From NCBI RefSeq assembly GCF_001698205.1, contig NZ_CP016591.1, positions 1,550,001 to 1,614,000 on the forward strand: 64,000 nucleotides of DNA. Reading direction: 5' to 3'. The position numbers were made by a program, and so were the translations under genes. The notes under the pieces are model-generated. The model was not told the DNA's origin. It ran no database searches and was given only the letters and a program-made list of their open reading frames with translations. Source of the stretch: Tsuneonella dongtanensis. GTDB lineage: Bacteria; Pseudomonadota; Alphaproteobacteria; Sphingomonadales; Sphingomonadaceae. Position 1 is the first letter of the stretch. Every line of letters starts with the position of its first letter. Positions 1 through 7,447 of this stretch are shown here, piece by piece.

Positions 1-1
1 C

Positions 2-430
2 GCCGGACGTGCGGGCATCGCGCTCGCGATCGTCAACGGCACCCGCGAACGTCCGCTCGCGACCGCGATCGACGCGGACAGCGGCACGGTGTTCCTGCCC
101 CAGCGCCGCGACGGCGGACGCAAGGTCTGGCTCGGTGGTCGCATCGCGCCTGCCGGGGTGCTGACGGTCGACGCTGGCTGCGCCGATGCGCTCGGTTCGG
201 GATCGAGCCTGCTGGCCGCGGGTGTCGTCGGGGTGGATGGCGAGTTCGCGCGCGGCGACCTCGTCACGATCCACTCGGCCAAGGGCGACCGGCTGGCGCA
301 GGGTCTCGTCGAATACACCGCGGCCGAATGCCGCGCGATCGCCGGACGCAAGGCGGGCGAGCAGGCCGCGCTTCTCGGCTACGCGCCGCGCGCCGCTGTC
401 GTGCACCGCGACCACATGGTTCTGCTGTGA
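2..430 (+). CDS. proB: Glutamate 5-kinase, C-terminal part (PUA domain)
   Basis: This is the 3' end of a gene that begins before the window; the frame is open from base 2. Glutamate 5-kinase makes gamma-glutamyl phosphate, the first step of proline synthesis in the cytoplasm. The visible 142 residues include the end of the kinase domain (IVNGTRE, QRRDGGRKVWL) and the C-terminal PUA fold, ending in the family-typical VVHRDHMVLL. The PUA domain is standard in bacterial ProB and is thought to modulate activity or oligomerisation. The stop overlaps the GTG start of the next gene (GTGA), which suggests translational coupling. The assignment rests on these conserved C-terminal motifs only. Confidence 0.9.
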   Translation, partial: AGRAGIALAIVNGTRERPLATAIDADSGTVFLPQRRDGGRKVWLGGRIAPAGVLTVDAGCADALGSGSSLLAAGVVGVDGEFARGDLVTIHSAKGDRLAQGLVEYTAAECRAIAGRKAGEQAALLGYAPRAAVVHRDHMVLL

Positions 431-1344
431 CCGGGGCGCTCGTCGCGCTGACCGGCGCCACGGGGTTCGTCGGCAAGGCCACGCTGGCCGCTCTGGCGCG
501 CTCGGGAATGCAGGTGCGGGCGTTGGCGCGTACGGTGCCGGCCGATCGCGCCGGCGCTGAATGGATGCAGGGCGACCTGTCCGATACCGCGGCCCTTGCA
601 AGGCTGGTGGAGGGGGCCGAGGCCGTGATCCACGTTGCCGGCCTGACGACCGCGCCAGACGCCGCCGCGTTCGAGGCCGCCAACGTGGCCGGCACGCTCA
701 ACGTCCTGAAGGCGGCAGCGGACGCCGGTGTGCGCCGCTTCGTCTGCGTGTCGTCGCTTGCCGCGCGCGAACCCTCGCTGTCGGCCTATGGCGCTTCCAA
801 GGAGCGTGCGGAGCGGCTGGTGGCATCGAGCGGGCTGGACTGGACAGTCGTGCGTCCGCCCGGCGTATACGGCCCGTGGGACCGCGACTACCTCGAGATA
901 TTCAAGCTGGCGAAAAAGGGGATCGTACCCGTGCCGCCGCCGGGGCGCAGCTCGCTGATCCACGTGCAGGACCTCGCCGAACTGCTCGTCACCCTGCTGC
1001 CGGGCGGCGAGGACGTGACCCACGCGGTGTTCGAGCCCGACGACGGCCACGCGGGAGGGTGGACCCACCGTGAACTGGCACGGATCATCGGCTGGGCGGT
1101 CGGGCGGAGGCCTTGGGTCGTGCACCTGTCGCGGCCGCTGCTCGAACATGCCTCGCGCGCCGACCGGCTGGTCCGCCGGTCACGCGCGCGGCTGACGAAG
1201 GACCGGGTCGGCTACATGACCCATCCCGACTGGGTCGCACGCCCGGAATTCCACGTGCCCCCAACCCTCTGGAAACCGCGCATTCCGACGCGCGAAGGCC
1301 TGCGTGCGACGGCGCGGTGGTACCGCGAGAAGGGCTGGCTCTAG
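427..1344 (+). CDS. NAD(P)-dependent epimerase/dehydratase family protein
   Basis: A 305-residue extended-SDR protein. The N-terminus carries the nucleotide-binding motif TGATGFVGKA, and the Rossmann fold continues through VIHVAGLTT and the active-site region SAYGASKERAE (YxxxK with an upstream Ser in VSSLAA). Such enzymes oxidise, epimerise or dehydrate sugar nucleotides or related substrates, but nothing here fixes the substrate; the closest relatives by pattern are complex-I NDUFA9-like or uncharacterised SDRs. I chose the GTG at 427 because it gives a 4-base overlap with the proB stop and starts directly at the Rossmann strand. An upstream in-frame start would run into proB. The C-terminal 60 residues are Arg/Trp rich. 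Confidence 0.75.
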   Translation: MTGALVALTGATGFVGKATLAALARSGMQVRALARTVPADRAGAEWMQGDLSDTAALARLVEGAEAVIHVAGLTTAPDAAAFEAANVAGTLNVLKAAADAGVRRFVCVSSLAAREPSLSAYGASKERAERLVASSGLDWTVVRPPGVYGPWDRDYLEIFKLAKKGIVPVPPPGRSSLIHVQDLAELLVTLLPGGEDVTHAVFEPDDGHAGGWTHRELARIIGWAVGRRPWVVHLSRPLLEHASRADRLVRRSRARLTKDRVGYMTHPDWVARPEFHVPPTLWKPRIPTREGLRATARWYREKGWL

Positions 1345-1449
1345 CCGCGGATTCGACTCGCGCGCGAGAGCGTGCATAGTCCCGCCTTGGGATCGCGAGT
1401 CGCACCGGTGGCAACGACCACCTACCTGCGTCACGTAAAGGGGTAAGCC

Positions 1450-1866
1450 ATGAAAAGACTGATCGCGATGGCCGCAGTGGCCGCGCTCGCCGCCTGTTCG
1501 CAGCCGGCACCGGAAGCCGATGCCGAGGCCGATGCAGCGGCAGCCGAAGCCGCCGCTCCGGCCGAGACCACCACCATGGCCGCCGACGGGAAGCCGTCCA
1601 CCGGCAAGTACGAAGTCACTATGGCCGACGGGACAAAGCACACTGTGGATGTGATGCCCGATGGCACCTACAAGGTCACCGGCGCGGACGGCGCCGCCAT
1701 CGATAGCGGCAAGTGGGTGCAGAAGTCGCCCGAGCAGTATTGCGAAACCTCGGACAAGGAAGGCTCGAACGAGGTCTGCTATACCGAGAAGTTCGAGAAT
1801 GGGGTCTACACCTCGCTCAATCCTGAAACCGGCGAGACCGCCACGGTCGTCCGGATCGAAGGCTGA
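1450..1866 (+). CDS. Small lipoprotein, first of a tandem paralogous pair
   Basis: A 138-residue predicted lipoprotein. It has a short basic N-terminus, a hydrophobic stretch and a lipobox LAAC at residues 13-16, followed by an Ala/Glu-rich linker (about residues 17-45). The folded part contains GTYKVTGADG, GKWVQKSPEQYC and a second Cys near NEVCYT, so a disulfide is possible. A good ribosome binding site (AAAGGGG) lies 7 bases before the ATG. The next gene is a clear paralogue with the same signature. I do not recognise a named family; periplasmic location is inferred from the lipobox. Function unknown. Confidence 0.8.
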   Translation: MKRLIAMAAVAALAACSQPAPEADAEADAAAAEAAAPAETTTMAADGKPSTGKYEVTMADGTKHTVDVMPDGTYKVTGADGAAIDSGKWVQKSPEQYCETSDKEGSNEVCYTEKFENGVYTSLNPETGETATVVRIEG

Positions 1867-1883
1867 ACTCCAGGGGGTATGCA

Positions 1884-2294
1884 ATGAAAAGACTGATCAT
1901 GGTCGCCGCCTTGGCGACACTCGCGGGCTGTTCGCAGTCTGAAACGGCACCTGCGCCCGAAGCCGAGGCGACTGCCGAAGCGCCGGTCGCCGCGGCCGCA
2001 CCGCTCGCCGCCGACGGCAAGGCGACGCCGGGCATGTACAAGATCACAACTTCCGACGGCATGACGTTCATGGAAGAGGTGAAGGCCGACGGAACCTACG
2101 TACAGACTGACGCCGACGGCAAGGTGGTTGAGACGGGCAAGTGGGTCCAGAAATCGCCGACCGAGTATTGCACGACCAAGGACGGCGAGGGCGAGGTCGA
2201 GAAGTGCAACACCGAAGGCATCGATGCCGACGGCAAGTGGTTTTCGACCAATTCCGAGGGCAAGACCGCGACTGTCGAGCGCGTCGAGGCCTGA
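1884..2294 (+). CDS. Small lipoprotein, second of a tandem paralogous pair
   Basis: A 136-residue paralogue of the preceding gene, 17 bases downstream and preceded by its own AGGGGG ribosome binding site. Both begin MKRLI, both have a lipobox (here LAGC, residues 13-16), an acidic/Ala-rich linker and the shared core GKWVQKSP-x-x-YC followed by a second Cys about 15 residues later. The pair presumably arose by tandem duplication and is co-transcribed, ending at the terminator just after this gene. Envelope location follows from the lipobox. I cannot assign a function. Confidence 0.8.
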   Translation: MKRLIMVAALATLAGCSQSETAPAPEAEATAEAPVAAAAPLAADGKATPGMYKITTSDGMTFMEEVKADGTYVQTDADGKVVETGKWVQKSPTEYCTTKDGEGEVEKCNTEGIDADGKWFSTNSEGKTATVERVEA

Positions 2295-2312
2295 TCCGCG
2301 ACCGATCGAACA

Positions 2313-2344
2313 GGGCTCCGGAAGTGCGCTTCCGGGGCCCTTTT
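2313..2344 (+). terminator. Rho-independent terminator after the lipoprotein pair
   Basis: Twelve-base arms GGGCTCCGGAAG and CTTCCGGGGCCC (one T-G wobble) around the loop TGCG, followed by TTTT. It ends the plus-strand lipoprotein transcript and lies 5 bases before the stop codon of the convergent cysH gene. Confidence 0.85.
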
Positions 2345-2349
2345 CCTGC

Positions 2350-3150
2350 CTAGAGGAAGGGCTCGTACCCGGGCGGCAGCTCGCCATCGGGCCCGCGCTG
2401 GACGGGCGTGTGGATGCCGCATTCGGTCTTGTCCCAGCCTTTCCAGCGCCCCGCGCGCGGGTCTTCGCCGGGCGCGACCTTGCTGGTGCAGGGCGAGCAG
2501 CCGATCGACGGGAAGCCTGCGGCAACGAGCGGATGCGCCGGCAGATCGTGGGCTGCGATATAGGCAGCGATGTCGGCGGCCTGCCAGTCGATCAGCGGGT
2601 TGATCTTGAGCCGTCCAGCGGTGTCCGACAGATCGATCTCGAACCGCGGCAGGTTCGCGCGGGTGCTCGACTGGAACGCCTTGCGGCCTGTGAGCGAGGC
2701 ATCGAACCGCGCAAGGGCAGCGGCAAGCGGGCGGACCTTGCGCAGTTCGCAGCAGCCGTCGGGATCGTACGACCAGCGCAGCCCGCTTTCGTCGCGCGCG
2801 CGCAATTCGGCCTCATCCGGCGCCAGGACGACGAGGTTGGTCAGGCCGAGCCGGGCAACGAGATCGTCGCGGTAGGCGAGCGTTTCCGGGAAGTGCTTGC
2901 CGGTGTCGAGGAACAGCACCGGCGTATCGGGCGCGACCTGCGCGGCGAGATGGAGCAGGACCGCGCTCTCGGCGCCGAAGCTTGAGACGAGCGCGACGCG
3001 TCCGGCCACCCTTTGCGCGAGGACAGCCTTCAACAACTCGGCCGTATCGGCACCCGCGAATTCCGAATTGAGGCGCTCGGCGTCATCCGTCGTGAAGCGT
3101 GGGGCGCTGTCGATCCGGTCGACGATCCGAGGCACCCCGAGATCAGCCAT
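2350..3150 (-). CDS. cysH: Phosphoadenylyl/adenylyl-sulfate reductase (thioredoxin)
   Basis: A 266-residue PP-loop reductase that converts activated sulfate (APS or PAPS) to sulfite using thioredoxin. The PP-loop signature is SSFGAES. Four cysteines expected for a [4Fe-4S] cluster are present as a CC pair (DGCCELRK) and CSPC (IGCSPCTSK), and the C-terminal catalytic motif is ECGIH. The paired Cys clusters mark the APS-reductase-like branch, so APS is the likelier substrate, although the family name is often PAPS reductase. The ATG at 3150 overlaps the upstream DUF934 gene by 8 bases. It is the last gene of the minus-strand sulfur operon cobA-DUF2849-cysI-DUF934-cysH. Confidence 0.92.
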   Translation of the reverse strand: MADLGVPRIVDRIDSAPRFTTDDAERLNSEFAGADTAELLKAVLAQRVAGRVALVSSFGAESAVLLHLAAQVAPDTPVLFLDTGKHFPETLAYRDDLVARLGLTNLVVLAPDEAELRARDESGLRWSYDPDGCCELRKVRPLAAALARFDASLTGRKAFQSSTRANLPRFEIDLSDTAGRLKINPLIDWQAADIAAYIAAHDLPAHPLVAAGFPSIGCSPCTSKVAPGEDPRAGRWKGWDKTECGIHTPVQRGPDGELPPGYEPFL

Positions 3151-3580
3151 GCCGCAGCGCCCAGATCGGCGTGCGGCCGTCGGCGGCGGCCTGGTAGACG
3201 TTGTCCCAACGAGAAAGCGCCGCCTCCGCGTCGGCGGGGTCCAGCGGCTTGTCGGGTTCGAAGGCGTCGAACCCGCAGCGGCGCATCGCGGCGAGCTGGT
3301 CGACGAGAACGTCGCCCACGGCGCGCAGCTCACCCTCGTATCCTGCCTCGCGCAGGATGCGCGCGGCGGAATAGCCGCGGCCGTCGGTGAATGCGGGGAA
3401 GTTCACCTCGATCAGCCGCAGCGATGCAAGGTGCGGGATCAACGCACGTGCGTCGTCGCCCGGCTCGATCCGCACGGCGGCGGCATTGGTCTGGTCGAGG
3501 TAGGAATCGACGGTGACCGCCGGGTGATCGACCGGCTCGTCGTCGCGCAGGCGCAGCGGATGGGCCTTGAAATCAGCCAT
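3143..3580 (-). CDS. DUF934 family protein of the sulfite-reductase operon
   Basis: A 145-residue soluble protein matching DUF934, a family known for sitting next to cysI and cysH in proteobacteria and generally presumed to help sulfite reduction. Visible family features are the TDGRGYSAARILRE stretch and the C-terminal WDNVYQAAADGRTP region. No catalytic motif is evident. It overlaps cysI upstream by 8 bases and cysH downstream by 8 bases, which strongly suggests translational coupling within one transcript. An accessory role in sulfite reductase assembly or electron delivery is inference from context only. Confidence 0.88.
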   Translation of the reverse strand: MADFKAHPLRLRDDEPVDHPAVTVDSYLDQTNAAAVRIEPGDDARALIPHLASLRLIEVNFPAFTDGRGYSAARILREAGYEGELRAVGDVLVDQLAAMRRCGFDAFEPDKPLDPADAEAALSRWDNVYQAAADGRTPIWALRHG

Positions 3581-5201
3581 AGAGCGCCTCCTTGAACGGC
3601 TCGATGCCGATGCGGCGATAGGTGTCGAGGAAGCGTTCGCCCTCAGTGCGCCGGGCGAGGTACACGCCGGTCGCGGTCTCGACCGCGTCGACGATGCCCG
3701 CCTCGTCGAACCCTGGCCCGACGATCTTGGCGAGCGAAGTGTCGTCGGCCTCGCTGCCGCCGAACAGGAGCTGGTAGTTCTCCACCCCCTTCCGGTCGAC
3801 GCCGAGGATGCCGATGTGGCCCGCGTGGTGGTGGCCGCAGGCGTTGATGCAGCCCGAGATCTTGATCTTGAGCTCGCCCAGTTCCGCCGACTGCGGTGCG
3901 AGCCGCTCGCTGAGCTTCTGCGCGACCGGGATCGAGCGGGCGTTGGCGAGGCTGCAATAGTCGAGGCCGGGGCAGGCGATGATGTCGCCCGCCATGTCGA
4001 GGTTCGCGGTGCCGAGGCCTGCTTCGTCGAGCGCGGTCCACAGTGCGTGGAGATCGGCCTTGCGCACGTGCGGCAGGACGATGTTCTGCGTGTGGGTCAC
4101 TCGCAGCTCGTCGAACGAGTACTGCTGCGCAAGGTCCGCCATCAGCCGCATTTGGTCTGCCGTCGCATCCCCGGGATTGCCGCCGACCGGCTTGAGGCTG
4201 ATGACCGCCGCGACGTATCCCGGTGCCTTGTGGACCACTGTGTTGGTATCGACCCACAGCGCGAAGTCCGGATCCGAGCGGTCGAGCGCGTCGGGTGCAT
4301 TGGCGTCGAAGGCGGGATCGGCGAAGTACGCCTCGATCCGCTCGAGCTCGGCGAGCGGCGGCTCGATGCCCTGTGTCAGGAGATGCGCGAACTCCTCCTC
4401 GACCTGGCGGCGATATTCGTCGGCACCCAGCTCGTGGACGAGGATCTTGATCCGCGCCTTGTACTTGTTGTCGCGCCGCCCGTGGCGATTGTAGACGCGC
4501 AGGCAGGCCTCGGAATAAGTCACCAGGTGCTCGATCGGCACGAACGGGTTGATGCAGGGCGCGATCATGGGGGTGCGTCCCATGCCGCCGCCGACCCAGA
4601 ATTCGGCGCCGATCTCGCCCGCATCGTTCTTCACGATCCGGATGCCGATGTCGTGCAGCTTCATCGCGGCGCGGTCGGTTTTCGACGCGATGACCGCGAT
4701 CTTGAACTTGCGCGGAAGCGTGATGAACTCCGGGTGGAAGCTCGACCACTGTCTGAGCAGTTCCGCGTAAGGCCTTGGATCGACGACCTCGTCCGCCGCG
4801 GCGCCCGCAAAATGATCCGAACTGATGTTGCGGATGCAGTTGCCGCTTGTCTGGATCGCATGCATCTCGACCGCCGCCAGATCGGCGAGCAGGTCGGGCG
4901 TCTCTTCCAGCTTGATCCAGTTGTACTGGATGTTCTGCCGGGTGGTGAAGTGGCCGTAGCCGCGATCGTACCGCTCGGCGATATCGGCGAGCGCGCGCAT
5001 CTGGCGGCTATCGAGGGTGCCATAGGGAATGGCGACCCGCAGCATGTAGGCATGAAGCTGCAGATAGAGGCCGTTCTGCAGCCGCAGCGGCTTGAACTGG
5101 TCCTCGGTGATCTTGCCGGCGAGGCGGCGCGAGACCTGGTCGCGGAATTCCGCGACGCGGGTGTCGACCATCTGCTGGTCCCATTGGTCGTACTTGTACA
5201 T
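3573..5201 (-). CDS. cysI: Sulfite/nitrite reductase, siroheme and 4Fe-4S hemoprotein
   Basis: A 542-residue hemoprotein that reduces sulfite to sulfide. The C-terminal half contains the cofactor ligands CPGLDYC (C-x5-C) and CINAC (C-x3-C), which bind the coupled [4Fe-4S]-siroheme centre, and the N-terminal half has the conserved TRQNIQYNWIKLEE ferredoxin-reductase-like repeat. The sister family is nitrite reductase; the neighbours cysH and cobA make the sulfite role the better reading. No cysJ flavoprotein is present nearby, so electrons probably come from ferredoxin or an unlinked partner. I chose the ATG at 5201, giving MYKYDQWDQQ, rather than the longer reading that crosses DUF2849. The stop overlaps DUF934. 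Confidence 0.92.
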   Translation of the reverse strand: MYKYDQWDQQMVDTRVAEFRDQVSRRLAGKITEDQFKPLRLQNGLYLQLHAYMLRVAIPYGTLDSRQMRALADIAERYDRGYGHFTTRQNIQYNWIKLEETPDLLADLAAVEMHAIQTSGNCIRNISSDHFAGAAADEVVDPRPYAELLRQWSSFHPEFITLPRKFKIAVIASKTDRAAMKLHDIGIRIVKNDAGEIGAEFWVGGGMGRTPMIAPCINPFVPIEHLVTYSEACLRVYNRHGRRDNKYKARIKILVHELGADEYRRQVEEEFAHLLTQGIEPPLAELERIEAYFADPAFDANAPDALDRSDPDFALWVDTNTVVHKAPGYVAAVISLKPVGGNPGDATADQMRLMADLAQQYSFDELRVTHTQNIVLPHVRKADLHALWTALDEAGLGTANLDMAGDIIACPGLDYCSLANARSIPVAQKLSERLAPQSAELGELKIKISGCINACGHHHAGHIGILGVDRKGVENYQLLFGGSEADDTSLAKIVGPGFDEAGIVDAVETATGVYLARRTEGERFLDTYRRIGIEPFKEALYG

Positions 5202-5203
5202 CG

Positions 5204-5500
5204 TCAGATCACCCAGTTGCCGGCCTTCGGGTCGGCGGGCTTGAGGGTCAGGTCGGGGCGAACGGTCGGGCCGAGCGCGCGGATGCGATCCTTGATGTGC
5301 GCCGGGCGCACGCCATTTTCGTCGCGCGTGCCCTCGATCACGTAAGGCGCGTTGACCCGGCGCGCTGCTTCCTCGCGCGCGGCGATGGCCTCGGCCTCGG
5401 GCCCGGCATCCACCGCGTCCTCGACATGGAGCGACCAGTCGTACCCGGTCCACCAGGTGACCGCGCCGCTCTTGAGGTCGTTTCCGGTCAGGATCTTCAT
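5204..5500 (-). CDS. DUF2849 domain protein
   Basis: A 98-residue protein of the DUF2849 family, an alphaproteobacterial small protein that typically precedes cysI. It starts MKILTGNDLKSG and keeps the GAVTWW and AHIKDRIRALGP stretches. No cofactor motif is seen. It starts inside the last codon of cobA (4-base overlap) and ends 2 bases before cysI, so it is part of the same transcript. Function unknown; involvement in sulfite reductase activity is inferred from the conserved position. Confidence 0.88.
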   Translation of the reverse strand: MKILTGNDLKSGAVTWWTGYDWSLHVEDAVDAGPEAEAIAAREEAARRVNAPYVIEGTRDENGVRPAHIKDRIRALGPTVRPDLTLKPADPKAGNWVI

Positions 5501-6252
5501 GCGTGCGCCTCCACCAGCGCGGCGAGCGCGATATCCTCGCGCGCGGTAACCTCTCCGATCACGATCAGCGCAGGACTCTTGACGCGCTCGGCCACGACGA
5601 GGTCGGGCAGCGCGGCGAGCGGCCCGCGCAGGACGCGCATGTTCGGGCGGCTGGCATTTTCGATCACCGCCAGCGGCATCTCGGGCGAAAGGCCATCCGC
5701 CATAAGCTTTTCAGCGATTTGCGGGGCGGTCTTCACACCCATGTAGATCACGAGCGTGCGCCCCTTGCCGGCGAGACCGGCCCAGTCCTGTTCGGAGAGG
5801 CCCTTGCATTGCCCCGCGACGAAGCTGACCACGCTCGAAGCGTCGCGGTGCGTCAGCGCGATCTGCGCGGCGGCGGCAGCACCGTTGGCAGCGCTGATCC
5901 CCGGCACGATCTCGACCGGCACACCCGCCGCTTGGCACGCTTCGGCTTCCTCGCCGCCGCGTCCGAAGACGAGCGGGTCGCCGCCCTTGAGGCGCACGAC
6001 GTCGCGGCCCGCCAGCGCCTCGCGCACGAGCAGGGCGTTGATCGCGTCCTGCGGCAAGGTGTGCCGCGCACGGCTCTTGGCGACCGAGACGAGTTCGGCA
6101 TCGGGCCCCGCCATCGCCAGGATCGCGCGGTCGACGAGCCCGTCGTGAATGATGAGGCCGGCGGATTCGATCAGCCGCGCGGCGCGGAGGGTCAGCAGGT
6201 CGGGATCACCCGGCCCCGCGCCCACGAGATAGACGGTTCCAGTTCGTACCAT
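5497..6252 (-). CDS. cobA: Uroporphyrinogen-III C-methyltransferase
   Basis: A 251-residue SAM-dependent methyltransferase that converts uroporphyrinogen III to precorrin-2, the first committed step to siroheme. Family motifs are complete: VGAGPGDPDLLTLRA near the N-terminus, RLKGGDPLVFGRGGEE in the middle and PGISAANG for the SAM site. This is a stand-alone CobA/SUMT; the dehydrogenase/ferrochelatase activity appears to come from the separate gene at 33.3 kb. First gene of the operon, it overlaps DUF2849 by 4 bases, as fits an enzyme feeding siroheme to CysI. A CTGGCG-AC-CGCCAG palindrome lies at 6275-6288, 22 bases upstream of the start, but I cannot name a regulator for it. Confidence 0.93.
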   Translation of the reverse strand: MVRTGTVYLVGAGPGDPDLLTLRAARLIESAGLIIHDGLVDRAILAMAGPDAELVSVAKSRARHTLPQDAINALLVREALAGRDVVRLKGGDPLVFGRGGEEAEACQAAGVPVEIVPGISAANGAAAAAQIALTHRDASSVVSFVAGQCKGLSEQDWAGLAGKGRTLVIYMGVKTAPQIAEKLMADGLSPEMPLAVIENASRPNMRVLRGPLAALPDLVVAERVKSPALIVIGEVTAREDIALAALVEAHA

Positions 6253-6349
6253 GGGCGCGAAATGCGCCTGCGGCCTGGCGACCGCCAGTCAGATTGCCTG
6301 TCAAACGGGGAAGGCGCGATTTTGAAATCTGCGTTTGCCGCCCGCGAAG

Positions 6350-7447
6350 CTAGTCTTCCCGCGGGTCGGGTTTCTCCAGCCGCTGCGATATCGCCGCGAC
6401 GAGTTGCTGGAATTGCGCGTTATCGCGCAGGTTGATGTCGCGCTGGGGGAAGGGAATCTCGACGTCGTTGTCGGCAAACAGCTTCCACAATCGCTTGAGC
6501 ACGTCGGACTTCACGTTGCCGACGCCCTCCTCGGGATCGTTGATCCAGCAGTGGATGATGAAGTTGACCGAGCTGTCCCCGTACGCATCGAGCCATACGG
6601 TCGGCGGCGGGCTCGTCAGGACGCGGGTCGCTCCCCGTGCCGCCTCGAGCATCAGCTTCTCGGCAACTTCGAGGTCGCAGTTATACGATACTCCGACGGG
6701 CACCTGTACCCTGACGTTGCGGCTGGAATAGGACCAGTTCTCGACCTGATTGACCATCAGGTTCTCGTTCGGGATCAGGTATTCCTTCTGGTCGCGCGTG
6801 GTGAGCGAGACGGCGCGGATGCCGATCTTGCGGATCTGTCCGAAGGTCGAGTTGCCCGCCTGGTCGGCGATCGCGATGACGTCGCCGGGCTTGATCGACC
6901 GGTCCATCAGCAGGATTATCCCTGCGATCAGGTTGCCGAAGGTCTTTTGCAGCCCGAAGCCGATGGCGAGGCCGAAGGCGCCCGAGAAAACCGCGAGCGC
7001 GGTGAGGTCGATCCCGAGGATGTCGATGCCCAGCAGGATGGCGATCGCCCAGACGGCGATGGTGATGAGCTTCTCTGCCAGCAGGCGCTGGGTCTCGTCG
7101 AACCGGGTCAGCCGGCGCAGCAGCCGCCGCGCGAAGCGGCTGAGGAAAAACGCGACGAGGTAGATGCCGACAAGGACCGACAGGAACACGATCGCGTCCC
7201 ACAGCGAGACGTGGAACGAGCCGAGGTCGATGGCGATCTCGTCGAGCGTTTCGACCACGCCGGCCGCGGTGCCGCCTTTCTCGGCGACGACTTCCTTGAT
7301 GCCCTCGGCTGCCTTGACCGCGGGCTCCGGAGACGGCGAGGGCGAAGGCGCGGGTGCAGCGGCGGTGGCCACCGCGTCGATTGCTCCCGTTGCGGCGTCG
7401 GCCGGAGTGTCGGTTGCGGTCTCGGTCGGCAGCGGGGTAGCGGTCAT
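6350..7447 (-). CDS. MscS family mechanosensitive ion channel
   Basis: A 365-residue small-conductance mechanosensitive channel homologue. Residues 1-75 form a Pro/Ala/Glu-rich N-terminal extension; two hydrophobic segments precede the pore helix region LTALAVFSGAFGLAIGFGLQ, which has the Gly/Ala-rich pattern of TM3. The beta domain follows (FGNLIAGIILLMDRSIKPGD). Such channels open under membrane tension to release solutes. The ATG at 7447 shares one base with the TGA of the upstream metC-like gene, so it is probably the last cistron of sseA-metC-mscS. A TTG one codon earlier is possible. Membership of the family is clear; gating and selectivity are not predictable. Confidence 0.88.
   Translation of the reverse strand: MTATPLPTETATDTPADAATGAIDAVATAAAPAPSPSPSPEPAVKAAEGIKEVVAEKGGTAAGVVETLDEIAIDLGSFHVSLWDAIVFLSVLVGIYLVAFFLSRFARRLLRRLTRFDETQRLLAEKLITIAVWAIAILLGIDILGIDLTALAVFSGAFGLAIGFGLQKTFGNLIAGIILLMDRSIKPGDVIAIADQAGNSTFGQIRKIGIRAVSLTTRDQKEYLIPNENLMVNQVENWSYSSRNVRVQVPVGVSYNCDLEVAEKLMLEAARGATRVLTSPPPTVWLDAYGDSSVNFIIHCWINDPEEGVGNVKSDVLKRLWKLFADNDVEIPFPQRDINLRDNAQFQQLVAAISQRLEKPDPRED

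Noticed and set aside
3567-5345. 592-residue plus-strand open frame
   Set aside because: It is antisense to cysI, has no family motif and is an artefact of high G+C codon usage.
6275-6304. CTGGCG-AC-CGCCAG palindrome and TTGACA before cobA as a promoter/operator
   Set aside because: The TTGACA has no -10 box at normal spacing and the palindrome could not be linked to a known regulator, so it is mentioned only in the gene entry.
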